Shown piece by piece: positions 54,806-64,000 of a stretch of 64,000 nucleotides of DNA (position 1 is its first letter; the number at the start of each line of letters is the position of its first letter). The DNA comes from Mycoplasmopsis fermentans PG18 (GTDB lineage Bacteria > Bacillota_I > Bacilli_A > Mycoplasmatales > Metamycoplasmataceae). The notes below the pieces were generated by a model, which saw only the letters and a program-made list of their open reading frames with translations, was not told the origin of the DNA and did not search any database. A program made the position numbers and the translations under genes. The DNA lies in contig NC_021002.1 of assembly GCF_000209735.1 (NCBI RefSeq), positions 498-64,497 of the forward strand, given 5' to 3'.

Positions 54806-56431
54806 TTATTCAAAACCAATAATGAAGTGGTAGTTAGGTTGAGCACCATTCACTACTTCAACTTCAACATCATAATGGCTTTCTAAAAAGTTTTTAATTT
54901 CGTTAGCATCAACTTCACTTGCATCATTTCCATAGTAAACTGTAACAAGTTCATGATCACTGTTAATTGATTTTTTAATCAATTTTTTAGCTGCATCAAT
55001 GTAGTTATTTTCACTAACTAAAATCTTGCCATCAGTAATGCCAATGAATTGACCTTCTTTGATTTTAACATTGTCAATTTTTGTGCTTCTAATTGCTTGG
55101 GTTACTTCAGCTGTGGTTACAAGCTTAATAGATTCAGACATTGTTTCACGGTTTTCTTTAGGACTTGATTCAGAATTAAAGTTCATTAAAGCTGTTAATC
55201 CTTGAATTTGACTTCTAGTTTGAATAATAAATACCTTTTTATTTGTAATAGCTTGAGCTGCTTGTTCAGCTGCTAGGAAAATGTTTGAGTTATTAGGTAA
55301 AATGAAAACGTTTTTGCTATTTACTGAGTTAATTGCATCAATAATATCTTGAGCTGAAGGGTTTTGTGTCTGACCACTTTCAATAATAGCGTCAACTCCA
55401 AATTCTTTCATTCTTGCAATAATTCCACTGCCTAAGTTACATGAAATAATGGCACATTTTTTGTTTGATTGTTCATCATTTTGGTTAATAATAACGTTTT
55501 TATTACGACTTTCACTTGCTTGACGAGTCATATTTTCTGACTTTATTTTAATAAATTCACCATATTTTTGACCAAAGTTTAACATATCACCAGGTTTTAA
55601 TGTATGACCATGAACTTTAACAATTTTTTCATCTTGAACTACAACTAAAGAATTAGCTTTTTTAAGTAATGATTTTTCAAAATTAGCTTTATCAAAGTCT
55701 TTTTCGTCATTTAATTCAATAATGAATTCAGTACAATAACCAAATTCGCCATCATAAACTTCTTTTGAGCTGATAAAAGTATCAATGTTTTCTTCTGATT
55801 CACTAATTTTAATGGCTTCAGCATTTAATGCTGCTTCCATACCACTAATAATTGTATATAATCCTTCACCACCTGAGTCAGTTACGCCAACTTCACGTAA
55901 GATCTTTAATTTGTTAGGAGTATTGTCACATGCTTTACGAGCTGCATTTTTAGCTAATTTGAAAAATTCTTCTAGTGAAGTTTTATTATTTACTTCTTTT
56001 TCTAATGCTTCTGTTGTTTCTCTAATAACTGTTAAAATGGTACCTTCAACAGGTTTTAAAACTGATGAATAAGCTTTTTTAGTCGCTTGCTTAAATCCTT
56101 CTAAAAGTCCTTTAATGTCAACGCTTTCAACTTCTTTAAACGCAATTGCAAAACCTTTAAAAATTTGGCTTAAAATAACACCTGAGTTTCCGCGAGCTCC
56201 TAAAAGCATATTTCTTGAAATAGTGTTAGTTACTTCACCTAAGTGATTTGAGTTATTTAAAGCCAAAGCATCAGCAGCAGCTTGAGCTGTTGATGACATG
56301 TTAGTTCCTGTGTCGCCATCTGGAACAGGAAAAACATTTAAAGCGTCGATCTTATTTTTAGAGTTAATAATGTTATTAGCTCCGGAAATAAAAAGTTGAC
56401 AAAAAAGCTTACCGTCTAAAATCTTAGTCAT
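54806..56431 (-). CDS. fakA: Fatty acid kinase subunit FakA (DAK2/DegV-associated)
   Basis: This protein has 541 residues. Phosphorylates fatty acids held by a DegV/FakB protein. The DAK2 nucleotide domain shows ALNVFPVPDGDTGTNM (about 30-45), LLGARGNSGVILSQIFKG and VTDSGGEGLY; the C-terminal part (about 330-541) has FILPNNSNIFLAAEQAA. The ATG at 56431 is eight bases after AGGAGG and is preferred to TTG 56437. It overlaps the upstream gene by eight bases. No fakB lies in the window. Confidence 0.92.
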   Translation of the reverse strand: MTKILDGKLFCQLFISGANNIINSKNKIDALNVFPVPDGDTGTNMSSTAQAAADALALNNSNHLGEVTNTISRNMLLGARGNSGVILSQIFKGFAIAFKEVESVDIKGLLEGFKQATKKAYSSVLKPVEGTILTVIRETTEALEKEVNNKTSLEEFFKLAKNAARKACDNTPNKLKILREVGVTDSGGEGLYTIISGMEAALNAEAIKISESEENIDTFISSKEVYDGEFGYCTEFIIELNDEKDFDKANFEKSLLKKANSLVVVQDEKIVKVHGHTLKPGDMLNFGQKYGEFIKIKSENMTRQASESRNKNVIINQNDEQSNKKCAIISCNLGSGIIARMKEFGVDAIIESGQTQNPSAQDIIDAINSVNSKNVFILPNNSNIFLAAEQAAQAITNKKVFIIQTRSQIQGLTALMNFNSESSPKENRETMSESIKLVTTAEVTQAIRSTKIDNVKIKEGQFIGITDGKILVSENNYIDAAKKLIKKSINSDHELVTVYYGNDASEVDANEIKNFLESHYDVEVEVVNGAQPNYHFIIGFE

Positions 56432-56714
56432 TTGCAAGACCTCCTATAAATACATTTAATTTGCCTAAATGTTCCTTTTTCTTATTGAGTTCGTATCTTA
56501 AGTGAGAACTAATTGAGTTAACAACATTTTTTGCATTAGCATATTTTAAAATAATAATTGTAGCGCTGAAATGCCATTCATTGTTTATATTTTGAATACT
56601 TAAATATTCTTGGCCTAAATTAGGACATTGTTCTGCATTTTCACAGATTCCATAAACCCCCGGCGTTGATTCAAGAATATTCAAAAAAACTTTTCTAATT
56701 TCTTCTAAAGTCAT
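56424..56714 (-). CDS. Asp23/Gls24-family small protein
   Basis: 96 residues, the small Asp23-like protein that often precedes fakA. An STPGVYGI motif near residue 16 and a helix LSIQNINNEW follow the pattern of the DUF322 family. Function unknown. First gene of the leftward operon; AAGGAG ribosome site. Confidence 0.75.
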   Translation of the reverse strand: MTLEEIRKVFLNILESTPGVYGICENAEQCPNLGQEYLSIQNINNEWHFSATIIILKYANAKNVVNSISSHLRYELNKKKEHLGKLNVFIGGLAND

Positions 56715-56847
56715 TCTTACTCCTTGTGATAATTAAAAGATTATTTATAATCAAGTAAAACTATTTTAACAAAAAAGAAAAAATACAATAAATAAATATT
56801 AAAATTAATATTAAATATAGTAATTAAATTAATTTATTAGGAGAATT

Positions 56848-57528
56848 ATGGCTGAAAAAATTTTACAAGTTGTTGTTTTAGACATTCAAAATGCTAATAC
56901 AAGTGATAATGATGCTATTGTTCAAGTTTATTCAAAAAATGGAATTTTCTCACTTTTAGCAAAAGGTGTAAATAAAAGTGAGTCAAAAAATCGAGTTAAC
57001 TTACAAATAGGATCCTTAGTTGAAATTGAATATTTTCAAGCTCGATTGAACAACAAAGTGAGCTTGCTTAAAAAAGCCACTTTAATTTCAGACATAGATT
57101 ATTCAAATCGTTTTAATTTAATTTTTATTCAAAAAGCAGTTAATTTATTAAAGCATTTTCCTAAGCCTTATTACACATTATTTGAAACTTATGTTAACTG
57201 TTTAAATTACTTAGGATTAGGCAAAAATTCAATGCTTTATACTTATCTTTTAGCTCATACTTTAAACTATTTTGGACTAGATGTAAATGTAAACAAATGT
57301 TGTGAATGCAATAGTCCAAGCAACTTGTGTGATTTTAAATTTTATAAAGGTGGATTTTTGTGCGGTAACCACATGAGTGAGCAACGTTGAACCAAAGAAT
57401 TAAAATCAATTTATTACATGTATAATGATTTAAAAATTTTCTTGCAAATTTGTATTTCAAAAGTAAATCAAACTATTTTTTATGAGCTAAATAAATACCT
57501 TGAAGAAAATGGAATTTATCTAAATTAA
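56848..57528 (+). CDS. recO: DNA repair protein RecO
   Basis: This protein has 226 residues. Loads RecA with RecR at gaps. The N-terminal OB-fold (residues 1-80) contains GIFSLLAKGVNKSESKN, and the helical part carries a zinc site CCECNSPSNL...GGFLCGNH (about 151-176). Starts MAEKILQVVVLDIQ after AGGAG. Length normal for the family. Confidence 0.9.
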
Positions 57529-57553
57529 ACTTTTAAATTTTAATGAAAACAAC

Positions 57554-57597
57554 TATAAAACAGGACTTTTGGTAAAAATCTTGTTTTATATTTTTTA
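57554..57597 (+). terminator. Terminator after recO
   Basis: TATAAAACAGG and CTTGTTTTATA pair around a 15-base loop, followed by TTTTTT. Confidence 0.7.
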
Positions 57598-57710
57598 ATT
57601 AATTTAATTTTTTGTAATAATAAAAACATTTTTTAATATAATTAAAATAGTTATTTTTTAAAATGTAATTTTCTGCAAAAAATAACTTGAATTTTAGGAG
57701 GTAAAATCGC

Positions 57711-58427
57711 ATGTCTTTTATTGAAAATAATTTAAAAAGAGGATCAACAAGAGATTATCAAATTGGCTATGAAATTAGTGAAGAAGATAAAGAAAAATTG
57801 ATCAAAACTATTCAAAATGCACCAACAAGTAACAACTATTTTGCTTCTTCAGTTATTGTAATTGAAGACCAAAATACTAAGGACAAATTAGCTGAAATTT
57901 TACAACAAAAACAAGTTAGAGAATGCTCAATGTTTTTTATCTTTTTAGCTGACAATAATCGTATTGATTATGTCTTAAAAACTAAAAATAAAAATATTGA
58001 AAATAAAACTCTCAACTCATTATTACTTTCAGTTGGAGATGCTTTTATTCAAGCAACAATGCTTCAAGATGCTGCTACTGAATTGGATTTAGGAACATGC
58101 TTTATTGGAGGAGTTAGAGGACACATTAGTGAAATCAATAGATTACTTAAAATCAAAAACTCAGCTTTTCCAGCAGTTGCTTTAACAGTTGGTAAAGCAG
58201 CTAAAAAAGCAGATCTTAAACCAAAAATTAATAGAATTTACTATGAACAATATTCATATGCACAAGTTGTTGATGAAATTGTTCCATATAATGAAAAATT
58301 AACAAACTATTGAAAAAATAAAAATATTGAAGGCGATTATGTCAATGCCAGTGCTAATTACTTAAGTAAAAGAGTTAGCGGCCGTGACAAAACTATTATT
58401 AATATTGCAAAAATTAAAAAAATGTAA
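57711..58427 (+). CDS. NAD(P)H-dependent nitroreductase (FMN, NfsA-like)
   Basis: 238 residues. RGSTRDYQIGYEISEED (FMN-phosphate binding Arg/Ser near the start), NAPTSNN at about 36-42, LGTCFIGGVRG (about 136-146) and LTVGKAAKKADLKPKIN are the family blocks. Ribosome site TAGGAGG. Reduces quinones or nitro compounds; natural substrate unknown. Single-gene transcript. Confidence 0.88.
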
Positions 58428-58495
58428 ATAAAGTATTAAAATAATAAAGATTAATTTACATTCACAAACATATATTAAATAAATAAAGGAGAAAA

Positions 58496-59683
58496 ATGGC
58501 AAAATTTAAACGTGTTTTTATGATTGTTACAGATGGTCTAGGAATTGGACCAGATAAAGATCAAAGAGCTTTTGGTGACAAAGGCGCTAACACAATTCTT
58601 TCAGCTTCAAAAAGCTCAATGTTCTTTATTGACACATGAAAAAAATTAGGAATTGGAAATATCACAACTTTAGAAGGTAATTATCGTTACAAAGATCAAA
58701 AAGCTTACATGACAAGAATTCAAGAAGTTTCAAATGCAAAAGATACTCTTGCAGGTCACTGAGAAATGATGGGAATTAAAACAATGGTTCCATTCCCTAC
58801 ATTTACTGAAAATGGTTTCCCTCAAGATTTATTAGATGAATTATCTAAAGCTTTTGATGGTCGTAAAATTATTTGCAACAAATCAGGTTCAGGTACTGAA
58901 ATGATTGATGAATATGCAGAACAACAAAAGAAAGATGGTTCAATTATTGTTTATACATCAATGGACTCAGTATTACAAATTGCAGCTCATGAAGAATGAA
59001 TAGGTTTAGACAACTTATATCGTTATGGCAAAGCAGCAAGACAAATTTGTTCAAGCAAACCAGAATGAAATGTTGGACGTATTATTGTTAGACCATTTAT
59101 TGGTGAAAAAGGAAAATACACAAGAACATTCAACCGACATGACTATGCAAACCAACCTCGTCCAATGATTCTAAATGAATTACAAAAAGCTGGTGTTAAT
59201 GTTATTGGTATTGGTAAAATCTTTGACATTTTCGTAGGTCAAGGTATTAGTGAATCGCTTCACTCAGATGGTGATGCTCATGGTATGGACCTTACAATTA
59301 AATGTGCAGAAGAAAGACCAGAAAACACATTTGTATTCACAAACTTAGTTCAATTTGACTCGCACTATGGACACCGTAGAGATGTTGATGGTTATGCTTC
59401 AAACATTGCATTACTTGACTCAAAATTAGGTAAATTAATTAATGCTATGAAAGAAGACGACTTATTAATTATAACAAGTGACCACGGTAATGATCCTCTT
59501 TATCCAGGATTCAACCACACTCGTGAATTACTTCCTTTAACAATCTTTTCAAAAAGATTCAAAAAACCTAAAGTTCTTGAAGATGTTCTTGGTTTAGGAA
59601 CAAGTGGAAATATTGTTGCCCGTAACTGAGGTGTTAAAACTATTGAAGAAACAGGTGACGATATCTTCGATCAATTAGTTTAA
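58496..59683 (+). CDS. deoB: Phosphopentomutase
   Basis: This protein has 395 residues. Interconverts ribose 1-phosphate and ribose 5-phosphate in nucleoside salvage. [12 protein letters not shown] (first metal Asp and TDG), [14 protein letters not shown] (about 80-93), [16 protein letters not shown] (about 155-170), [11 protein letters not shown] and [18 protein letters not shown] (metal-binding DHG, H) are all present. AAAGGAG ribosome site. Terminator after. Confidence 0.95.
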
Positions 59684-59696
59684 TATTAAAAATAAT

Positions 59697-59720
59697 ACTT
59701 GCTTTTGGGCAAGTTTTTAT
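59697..59720 (+). terminator. Terminator after deoB
   Basis: ACTTGC - TTTTGG - GCAAGT followed by TTTTATTTT. Confidence 0.75.
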
Positions 59721-59770
59721 TTTGCTTTTTTGCAATAAATAAAATCAATAATATACTAAAATATTTATAT

Positions 59771-60610
59771 ATGAACTTTACTAAATTCGTTAAAAATGAA
59801 ATTATCAATCGCAAAAAAAATGAAGTTGAATCTCTTGAATACTTAAGAGGTTTAATTTTTGGAAATGGCTTAATTAAAAATGATTCCATTCATTTAAACA
59901 TTCGTGATGAAGAATTTTTTTATTTAATAATTGAATTAATTAAAAAAGTAAACTTAGATTATCAAATTAAAAATTCTAAAACAATAGTTTTAAATAAAAA
60001 AGATATTGACTTAGATGTAAAATTTTTAAAGCCTTCTTTATTCTTTGGTGGAGTATTTCAAACAGGTGGAAGTATTAGCAATCTTGGTAAAACTTCATAC
60101 CACTTGCAATTAAGCTCAAACTATGAAAATTTTATAGATATTATTATGAGCAAATTGAATGAATATTACTTTAATTTTCAAAAATTAAAACACCAAAATA
60201 AATACATAATTTATGTCAAACAAAAAGAAAAAATTGAAGATTTTTTGAAAGCAATTTTAGCTTTAGAATCATTTTATAAATTTACCGATATTACGATAAA
60301 AAGGGACTTTGAGAATAGTTTTAATCGAATAAATAACATAGATATTTATAATATTAAAAAGGCAGTGGAAGCTAATGTAAAACATATTGAAAACTTAAAT
60401 TATATTTTTGAAAACAAACTTGAAAATAAATTCAAAGATGAGCAAATATTACTTTATAAAACAGTTCTAAATAATCCAGAAGCGCCTTTATCTAACATCA
60501 TTTTATCACTTGAAAAAGAGCATAATTTAATTAAAAGCAAAAGCACAATTCATCATTGATTAACAAAAGCGAAAAGTGTAGTTGAAAAATACAAAAAAGG
60601 AAATAAATAA
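59771..60610 (+). CDS. whiA: WhiA-type DNA-binding protein
   Basis: 279 residues. N-terminal LAGLIDADG-like fold (LEYLRGLIFGNGLIKN, LKPSLFFGGVFQTGGSIS) and a C-terminal helix-turn-helix (APLSNIILSLEKEHNLIKSKSTIHHWL). Start at ATG 59771 without a good ribosome site; the leader is short. WhiA affects cell division and chromosome handling in Gram-positive bacteria. The stop overlaps the next ATG by one base. Confidence 0.88.
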
Positions 60611-61110
60611 TGAAAGAGCGAATGAAATATCTTAACATAAAAATTCAAGAAAAAATGAATCACATTCACTATTTAACTGGAACTGTTGTTCATAGTGTAC
60701 AAAAACTTGAATATCGTTTAACATATTTAATCACTTTAAAAAAAACAATCGATGAATATGAAAAAAAAGGTAAATTTAAACATAATTTATTTTTAAAAGT
60801 TGTGCTAGAAGCATCTTCTGAAGCTCAAAAAATCTTTAGAAGTTTGTATGAAAATACTTTTGGTAATTTAAGCCAAAAAGCCTATCAAAATGGCATTTTG
60901 AGCAAAAATGAACATTTAGAATTATCTAAAGTTGTTGAAGATCGCAATGAATTAATTCATTTCTTTTTTAAGGATATTGAATTTAAACAAACCGATGATC
61001 AATTAGCTTTATATCTTGATGAAAGAATTAATTTTTTAGAAGATCTTTTTTCAAGAACTAGACGATGATATGAAATAATCAAAAACAAAATCAAGAAATT
61101 AGAAAAATAA
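60610..61110 (+). CDS. Hypothetical helical protein coupled to whiA
   Basis: 166 residues, all-helical and basic, with HIHYLTGTVVHSVQKLEYRL near the start and ERINFLEDLFSRTRRW near the end. No family recognised; the phrase VVEDRNELIHFFF is reminiscent of HEPN-like helices (RNxxxH: RNELIH), which would suggest an RNA-related or toxin-type fold, but the likeness is slight. Translation coupled to whiA by a one-base overlap. Confidence 0.65.
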
Positions 61111-61159
61111 GTTAAGAAATAATACTTATTTCATCTAATATTGCATATAATTAAAAAGT

Positions 61160-62125
61160 ATGAATTTTATTTATGGCTCAGAAAATTTTTTTATTGAACA
61201 AGAAATCAATAAAATCGTTAAAAAATTTCCAAATTCTGCTATTACAACATTTAACATTGAAAACGATGAAAATGTTGATAGTTTAATTCAATTTATAAGC
61301 AGTGGAGATTTGTTTAATAAAAAAAGAATCATTGTAATTAATGATTTATTTTACTTTGAAAAAAAATTAAGCTCAAATGATGAAACTAATGTTAATAATT
61401 TAATTAAAAGTATTGACAATAATTCAAGTGATGAATTAATTTTTGTAAATACAAACATAAGCAATAAAGAGCAAATAAATAAAAACTTTTTTACTAATTT
61501 TATTTTCAACAAATTGCAGCAAAATAATTTTATTGAAGCTAATAGTATTGATGATAATCAATTAACTAAAAAAGTTGTTTCATTAGTACAACAAAAAGGC
61601 GGTACTATTGATGCTTTAGCAACCAGCGCTTTACTTAAAAAAATACCAAATGATCTTTATTTAATTAACTTAGAAATTGATAAATTAATTAATCAAAATA
61701 AACACATAACTGAAAATATGATTAATGTTTCAGTAATTGATATTTATGTAGAAGACGCTTTTGGTTTTAGCAATAGTTTTGAAACAAATGATTTCAATCT
61801 TATTTGGAAAAAATATAAAGAAAAATTAATTGAAGGAGTTGATGTTACTGTTTTAATTGCACAAACTTCACAATTATTTATTTTAGCTAACCAAATTTAT
61901 GCATATAAAAATATAGGTAAAACTTTAGAAAATTTAGCAAGCGATTTTAAAATTAATCAATATAGAGTTAAAAAAGTCAGTTATTTATTAACAAGACTTG
62001 GCACTTTAAAAATTAGAAGAATGATTAAATCTCTTGCAAAACTTGACCAAGATATAAAAGAAGGAAAAACTGATCCAACAATTGGATTTGAAAGGTTCTT
62101 AATAAAATTCTTTATTAATGGATAA
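61160..62125 (+). CDS. holA: DNA polymerase III delta subunit
   Basis: 321 residues. Opens the sliding clamp in the clamp loader. MNFIYGSENFFIEQEINKIVKKFP is the typical start, followed by the AAA-like domain without functional Walker motifs, and the C-terminal collar (YAYKNIGKTLENLASDFKINQYRVKKV) with LAKLDQDIKEGKTDP, the strongest family match. Ends before a gene remnant. Confidence 0.92.
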   Translation: MNFIYGSENFFIEQEINKIVKKFPNSAITTFNIENDENVDSLIQFISSGDLFNKKRIIVINDLFYFEKKLSSNDETNVNNLIKSIDNNSSDELIFVNTNISNKEQINKNFFTNFIFNKLQQNNFIEANSIDDNQLTKKVVSLVQQKGGTIDALATSALLKKIPNDLYLINLEIDKLINQNKHITENMINVSVIDIYVEDAFGFSNSFETNDFNLIWKKYKEKLIEGVDVTVLIAQTSQLFILANQIYAYKNIGKTLENLASDFKINQYRVKKVSYLLTRLGTLKIRRMIKSLAKLDQDIKEGKTDPTIGFERFLIKFFING

Positions 62126-62178
62126 TTTTTTGTACAATAGCACCTATTTAATTTATATTCAAATATAAAATAAAGTAA

Positions 62179-62710
62179 ATGAAAACAAAAGAAAAATTAT
62201 CAAAAAATAATATCTCAAGGAATTACATAAAAAATTAATTGAAAATAATTTTATTTCTAAATTATAGAGAGGAATTTGCATCAATCCACTAGAAGTTATT
62301 GACCAATATTATTTTTATGAACTCAAATATAAAGAACATTGTTTTTTTAGAAAATAGTGCAATGTATTTGCAAAACATAAATGATACTTTATATTACAAA
62401 ATCGAGGCAAATTTTAAGCATGACTATAATACTTCAAAAGTAAATAAAGATATTAAGGCTCATCGCTTAGTTGAATGAAAACTTAATTTAGGAAAAGAAA
62501 AAGTTAAAACCATTTTTGGAAATTATGTAACAACATATAATAAAGAAAGAATTATTTGCGATTTAGTTGAAAGTATTGATGATTACGATCTTGAAACAAG
62601 ACCGTAACTTTTAAAACATCTAAAATTTAAATCAAAATTATAAAAGATTATTTGATTATGGTAAAAAAATGGGTATTATAAAAAAATTATGAAAGTTTGA
62701 AAAAAATTAA
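62179..62710 (+). pseudogene. Broken AbiEi-type antitoxin/regulator gene, copy 1
   Basis: Pieces in several frames add up to an AbiEi-like protein: ATG 62179 MKTKEKLSKNNISRNYIK, shift, LIENNFISKL-stop-RGICINPLEVIDQYYFYELKYKEHCFF, shift at a T7 run (62341-62347), then FLENSAMYLQNINDTLYYKIEANF to TAA at 62606, and NQNYKRLFDYGKKMGIIKKLW as C-terminus. At least three lesions, so dead as read. It is a relative of the copy after rnpB. AbiEi proteins are the antitoxins of AbiE systems; no AbiEii toxin gene is seen. Confidence 0.75.
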
Positions 62711-62773
62711 AAAACAGTTTAAAAGAATATGGCAATCAATAAAGATAAGCGAAAATATTCAATTGTTGAATTT

Positions 62774-62809
62774 AAAAATGAGGGTTCTAAACTAAGGGAC
62801 CTCATTTTT
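62774..62809 (+). terminator. Terminator-like hairpin before rnpB
   Basis: AAAAATGAGG and CCTCATTTTT pair over a 16-base loop; the arm supplies the T-run. Confidence 0.65.
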
Positions 62810-62862
62810 GCAACTTGAATTTGAAGTTTAAACAAAATTAACAAAAAAATGATAAAAATTGA

Positions 62863-62868
62863 TATAAT
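62863..62868 (+). promoter_or_regulatory. -10 box of rnpB
   Basis: TATAAT seven bases before the proposed RNA start; TTAACA at 62838-62843 is a weak -35 candidate at 19 bases. Confidence 0.5.
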
Positions 62869-62874
62869 AAATCA

Positions 62875-63152
62875 AGCATTGGCTAACAGCTGCTTGAAAG
62901 AGTAGAGGAAAGTCCACGCTAGCACAACCTGCGATGGTTGTAGTGATCATGCTAGGCCCAATAAGCCTAGGCTTAGACGACTAGTGCCACAGAGACGAGA
63001 ATTGTGAAACGCGGTAAACTCCATGAGTTAGAAACCCAAATATTGGTAGGGGAACTTTTCAACGGAAATTGAACCAAAGAAAAGAGTTGATTAATCAACT
63101 AGATAAATTGTTAGCACCTGAGAGGGTACAAAACGTGGCTTATAAATGCTAA
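62875..63152 (+). ncRNA. rnpB: RNase P RNA, bacterial type
   Basis: The catalytic RNA that trims tRNA 5' leaders. The conserved GAGGAAAGTCC (P4/CR-I part, near 62906) and the 3' partner ACGTGGCTTATA (63134-63145) are diagnostic. AGCATT at 62875 and AATGCT at 63146-63151 form the outer P1 stem, giving about 278 bases. GAGAATTGTGAAACGCGG-like and GAGAGGGTACAAAACG segments fit type B/mycoplasma RNase P RNA. Ends may be off by a few bases. Confidence 0.93.
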
Positions 63153-63153
63153 A

Positions 63154-63182
63154 ACACTTGCGCGAGCAGGCGTTTTTTATTT
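63154..63182 (+). terminator. Terminator of rnpB
   Basis: AACACTTGC - GCGA - GCAGGCGTT followed by TTTTTATTTT. Confidence 0.75.
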
Positions 63183-63238
63183 TATTTTTATACAACAACT
63201 GTGCCTAATTAAATATATAATTGAATAAAAATATTAAT

Positions 63239-63818
63239 ATGAGTGTAATTGATAAAATTAAAGAATTAATAAAAGAAAACAATGGTTATATGTCCACAGC
63301 AATTTTAGATAAAAACAAAATTTCAAGAAATTATTTGAAATTCTTAATTGAAAAAAATTAATTGTAAAAATTGATAGGGGAATATATGTAGATATTGATA
63401 CTGCAGATGATGAACATTATGTATTTCAATTGAAATACAAAAAGTGCATTTTTTTTGAATTAGTGCAATGTTTTTGCAAAAAATTACCAATGTTTTATAT
63501 CATAGAACAGAAGCAAATTTTAGTACAAATTACAATACATCAAAAATTGATAAGAAAATTAAATGCCATAGAATTATAGATTGAAAACTAAATTTAGGAG
63601 TTGAAAAAGTTAAAATAATGTTTGGCAATTATGCTAAAACATACAATAAAGAAAGAATAATTTGTGACTTAATTTTGGATATCAATAAATATGAACCAAA
63701 ATTATGTCAAACGACTATAGAACTATATAAAGATTCAAAGCATGATTTGAAAAGACTTCTTAAATATGCAAAGATTTTTAATATAGTTGAAAGAATAAAA
63801 TTGTTGTTTAATTTATAA
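63239..63818 (+). pseudogene. AbiEi-type antitoxin/regulator gene, copy 2, two homopolymer frameshifts
   Basis: ATG 63239 opens MSVIDKIKELIKENNGYMST..., a winged-helix start of AbiEi. The frame breaks at an A7 run (63351-63357) and again at a T8 run (63449-63456). Adding one A and one T gives a single protein of about 190 residues: KIDRGIYVDIDTADDEHYVFQLKYKKCIFF, FFWISAMFLQK..., KVKIMFGNYAKTYNKERIICDL and LKRLLKYAKIFNIVERIKLL, the full AbiEi layout. So it is either frameshifted, phase-variable or affected by base-count errors. No toxin gene follows within the window. Confidence 0.75.
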
Positions 63819-63969
63819 TATTGTATTTACTTGAATAACTATAAAACAGCTAAATTAGAAAAATTTTAAACTATCCAGTTTGTTAAATTATTATTAAAAA
63901 AGTAATTTTAATGTATCATTTAATAAGTATTTTAAAAATATAATTTTTAAATAAACAAAGGAGAATATT

Positions 63970-64000
63970 ATGTCATTAAAAGCTGGTATTGTTGGATTAC
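63970..64000 (+). CDS. ychF: Start of GTPase YchF gene (cut by window end)
   Basis: AAAGGAG then ATG and MSLKAGIVGL, matching the N-terminus of the YchF/Ola1 ribosome-associated GTPase, where the G1 loop (GLPNVGKS) would come next. Only ten residues are visible. Confidence 0.7.
   Translation, partial: MSLKAGIVGL

Noticed and set aside
54353-54886. Plus-strand open frames across plsX and fakA
   Set aside because: They are antisense shadows of clearly conserved genes, without ribosome sites.
1-64000. tRNA or rRNA genes
   Set aside because: No cloverleaf with TTCRA loop and no rRNA segment was found on either strand.

Overview
The window is from a mycoplasma (class Mollicutes; gene content fits the hominis/synoviae side, Mycoplasmopsis-like). 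UGA must be read as tryptophan: almost every long gene contains in-frame TGA at positions where its family has Trp (for example the NWW motif of the polysaccharide lyase and several Trp in the phage genes). The DNA is very AT-rich, genes are tightly packed with frequent ATG/stop overlaps, and lipoproteins carry mycoplasma-type lipoboxes. All gene limits below use genetic code 4. I cannot name the species.

Layout. 1-5.2 kb: end of a broken membrane-protein gene, then the polyamine ABC transporter potABCD. 5.3-5.8 kb: remnant of an AAA ATPase gene. About 5.9-21.65 kb: a complete-looking tailed-phage-type prophage of about 15.7 kb, with a rightward block (DnaB-like helicase, cytosine methyltransferase, large terminase, portal, scaffold, capsid, tail/ejection proteins, fibre, small membrane proteins, a membrane-anchored coiled-coil protein) facing a leftward block (tyrosine integrase and three small proteins) that is fired from a consensus promoter with a structured leader. 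21.5-26.3 kb: type I restriction-modification operon hsdR-hsdM-hsdS, whose hsdS runs into the prophage end. 26.6-28.4 kb: a Fic protein and an orphan gene.

28.5-43.3 kb: a RpiR-type regulator followed by a 13-gene glycosaminoglycan island. A secreted PL8 lyase (hyaluronate/chondroitin lyase) cuts the polymer to unsaturated disaccharides; a mannose-family PTS (EIIB, C, D, A, with a YajC-like protein) imports and phosphorylates them; unsaturated glucuronyl hydrolase splits them; KduI, KduD, KDG kinase and KDPG aldolase carry the uronate half to pyruvate and glyceraldehyde 3-phosphate. Two further lipoproteins end the operon.

43.4-62.1 kb: housekeeping genes: nicotinate phosphoribosyltransferase, EF-P, LemA, fmt, membrane proteins, the leftward asp23-fakA-plsX-rnc-smc operon, then rightward recO, a nitroreductase, deoB, whiA and holA. 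62.2-63.8 kb: RNase P RNA lies between two broken copies of an AbiEi-type gene. The window ends in the first codons of the GTPase gene ychF.

The regions most worth a second look are the prophage control DNA (repeated GGGAATATAT sites, a long palindrome over a promoter, a nested-hairpin leader RNA), the chimeric one-TRD hsdS at the prophage boundary, the paired AbiEi copies around rnpB with frameshifts at the same homopolymer, and the complete glycosaminoglycan operon with palindromic operator candidates.
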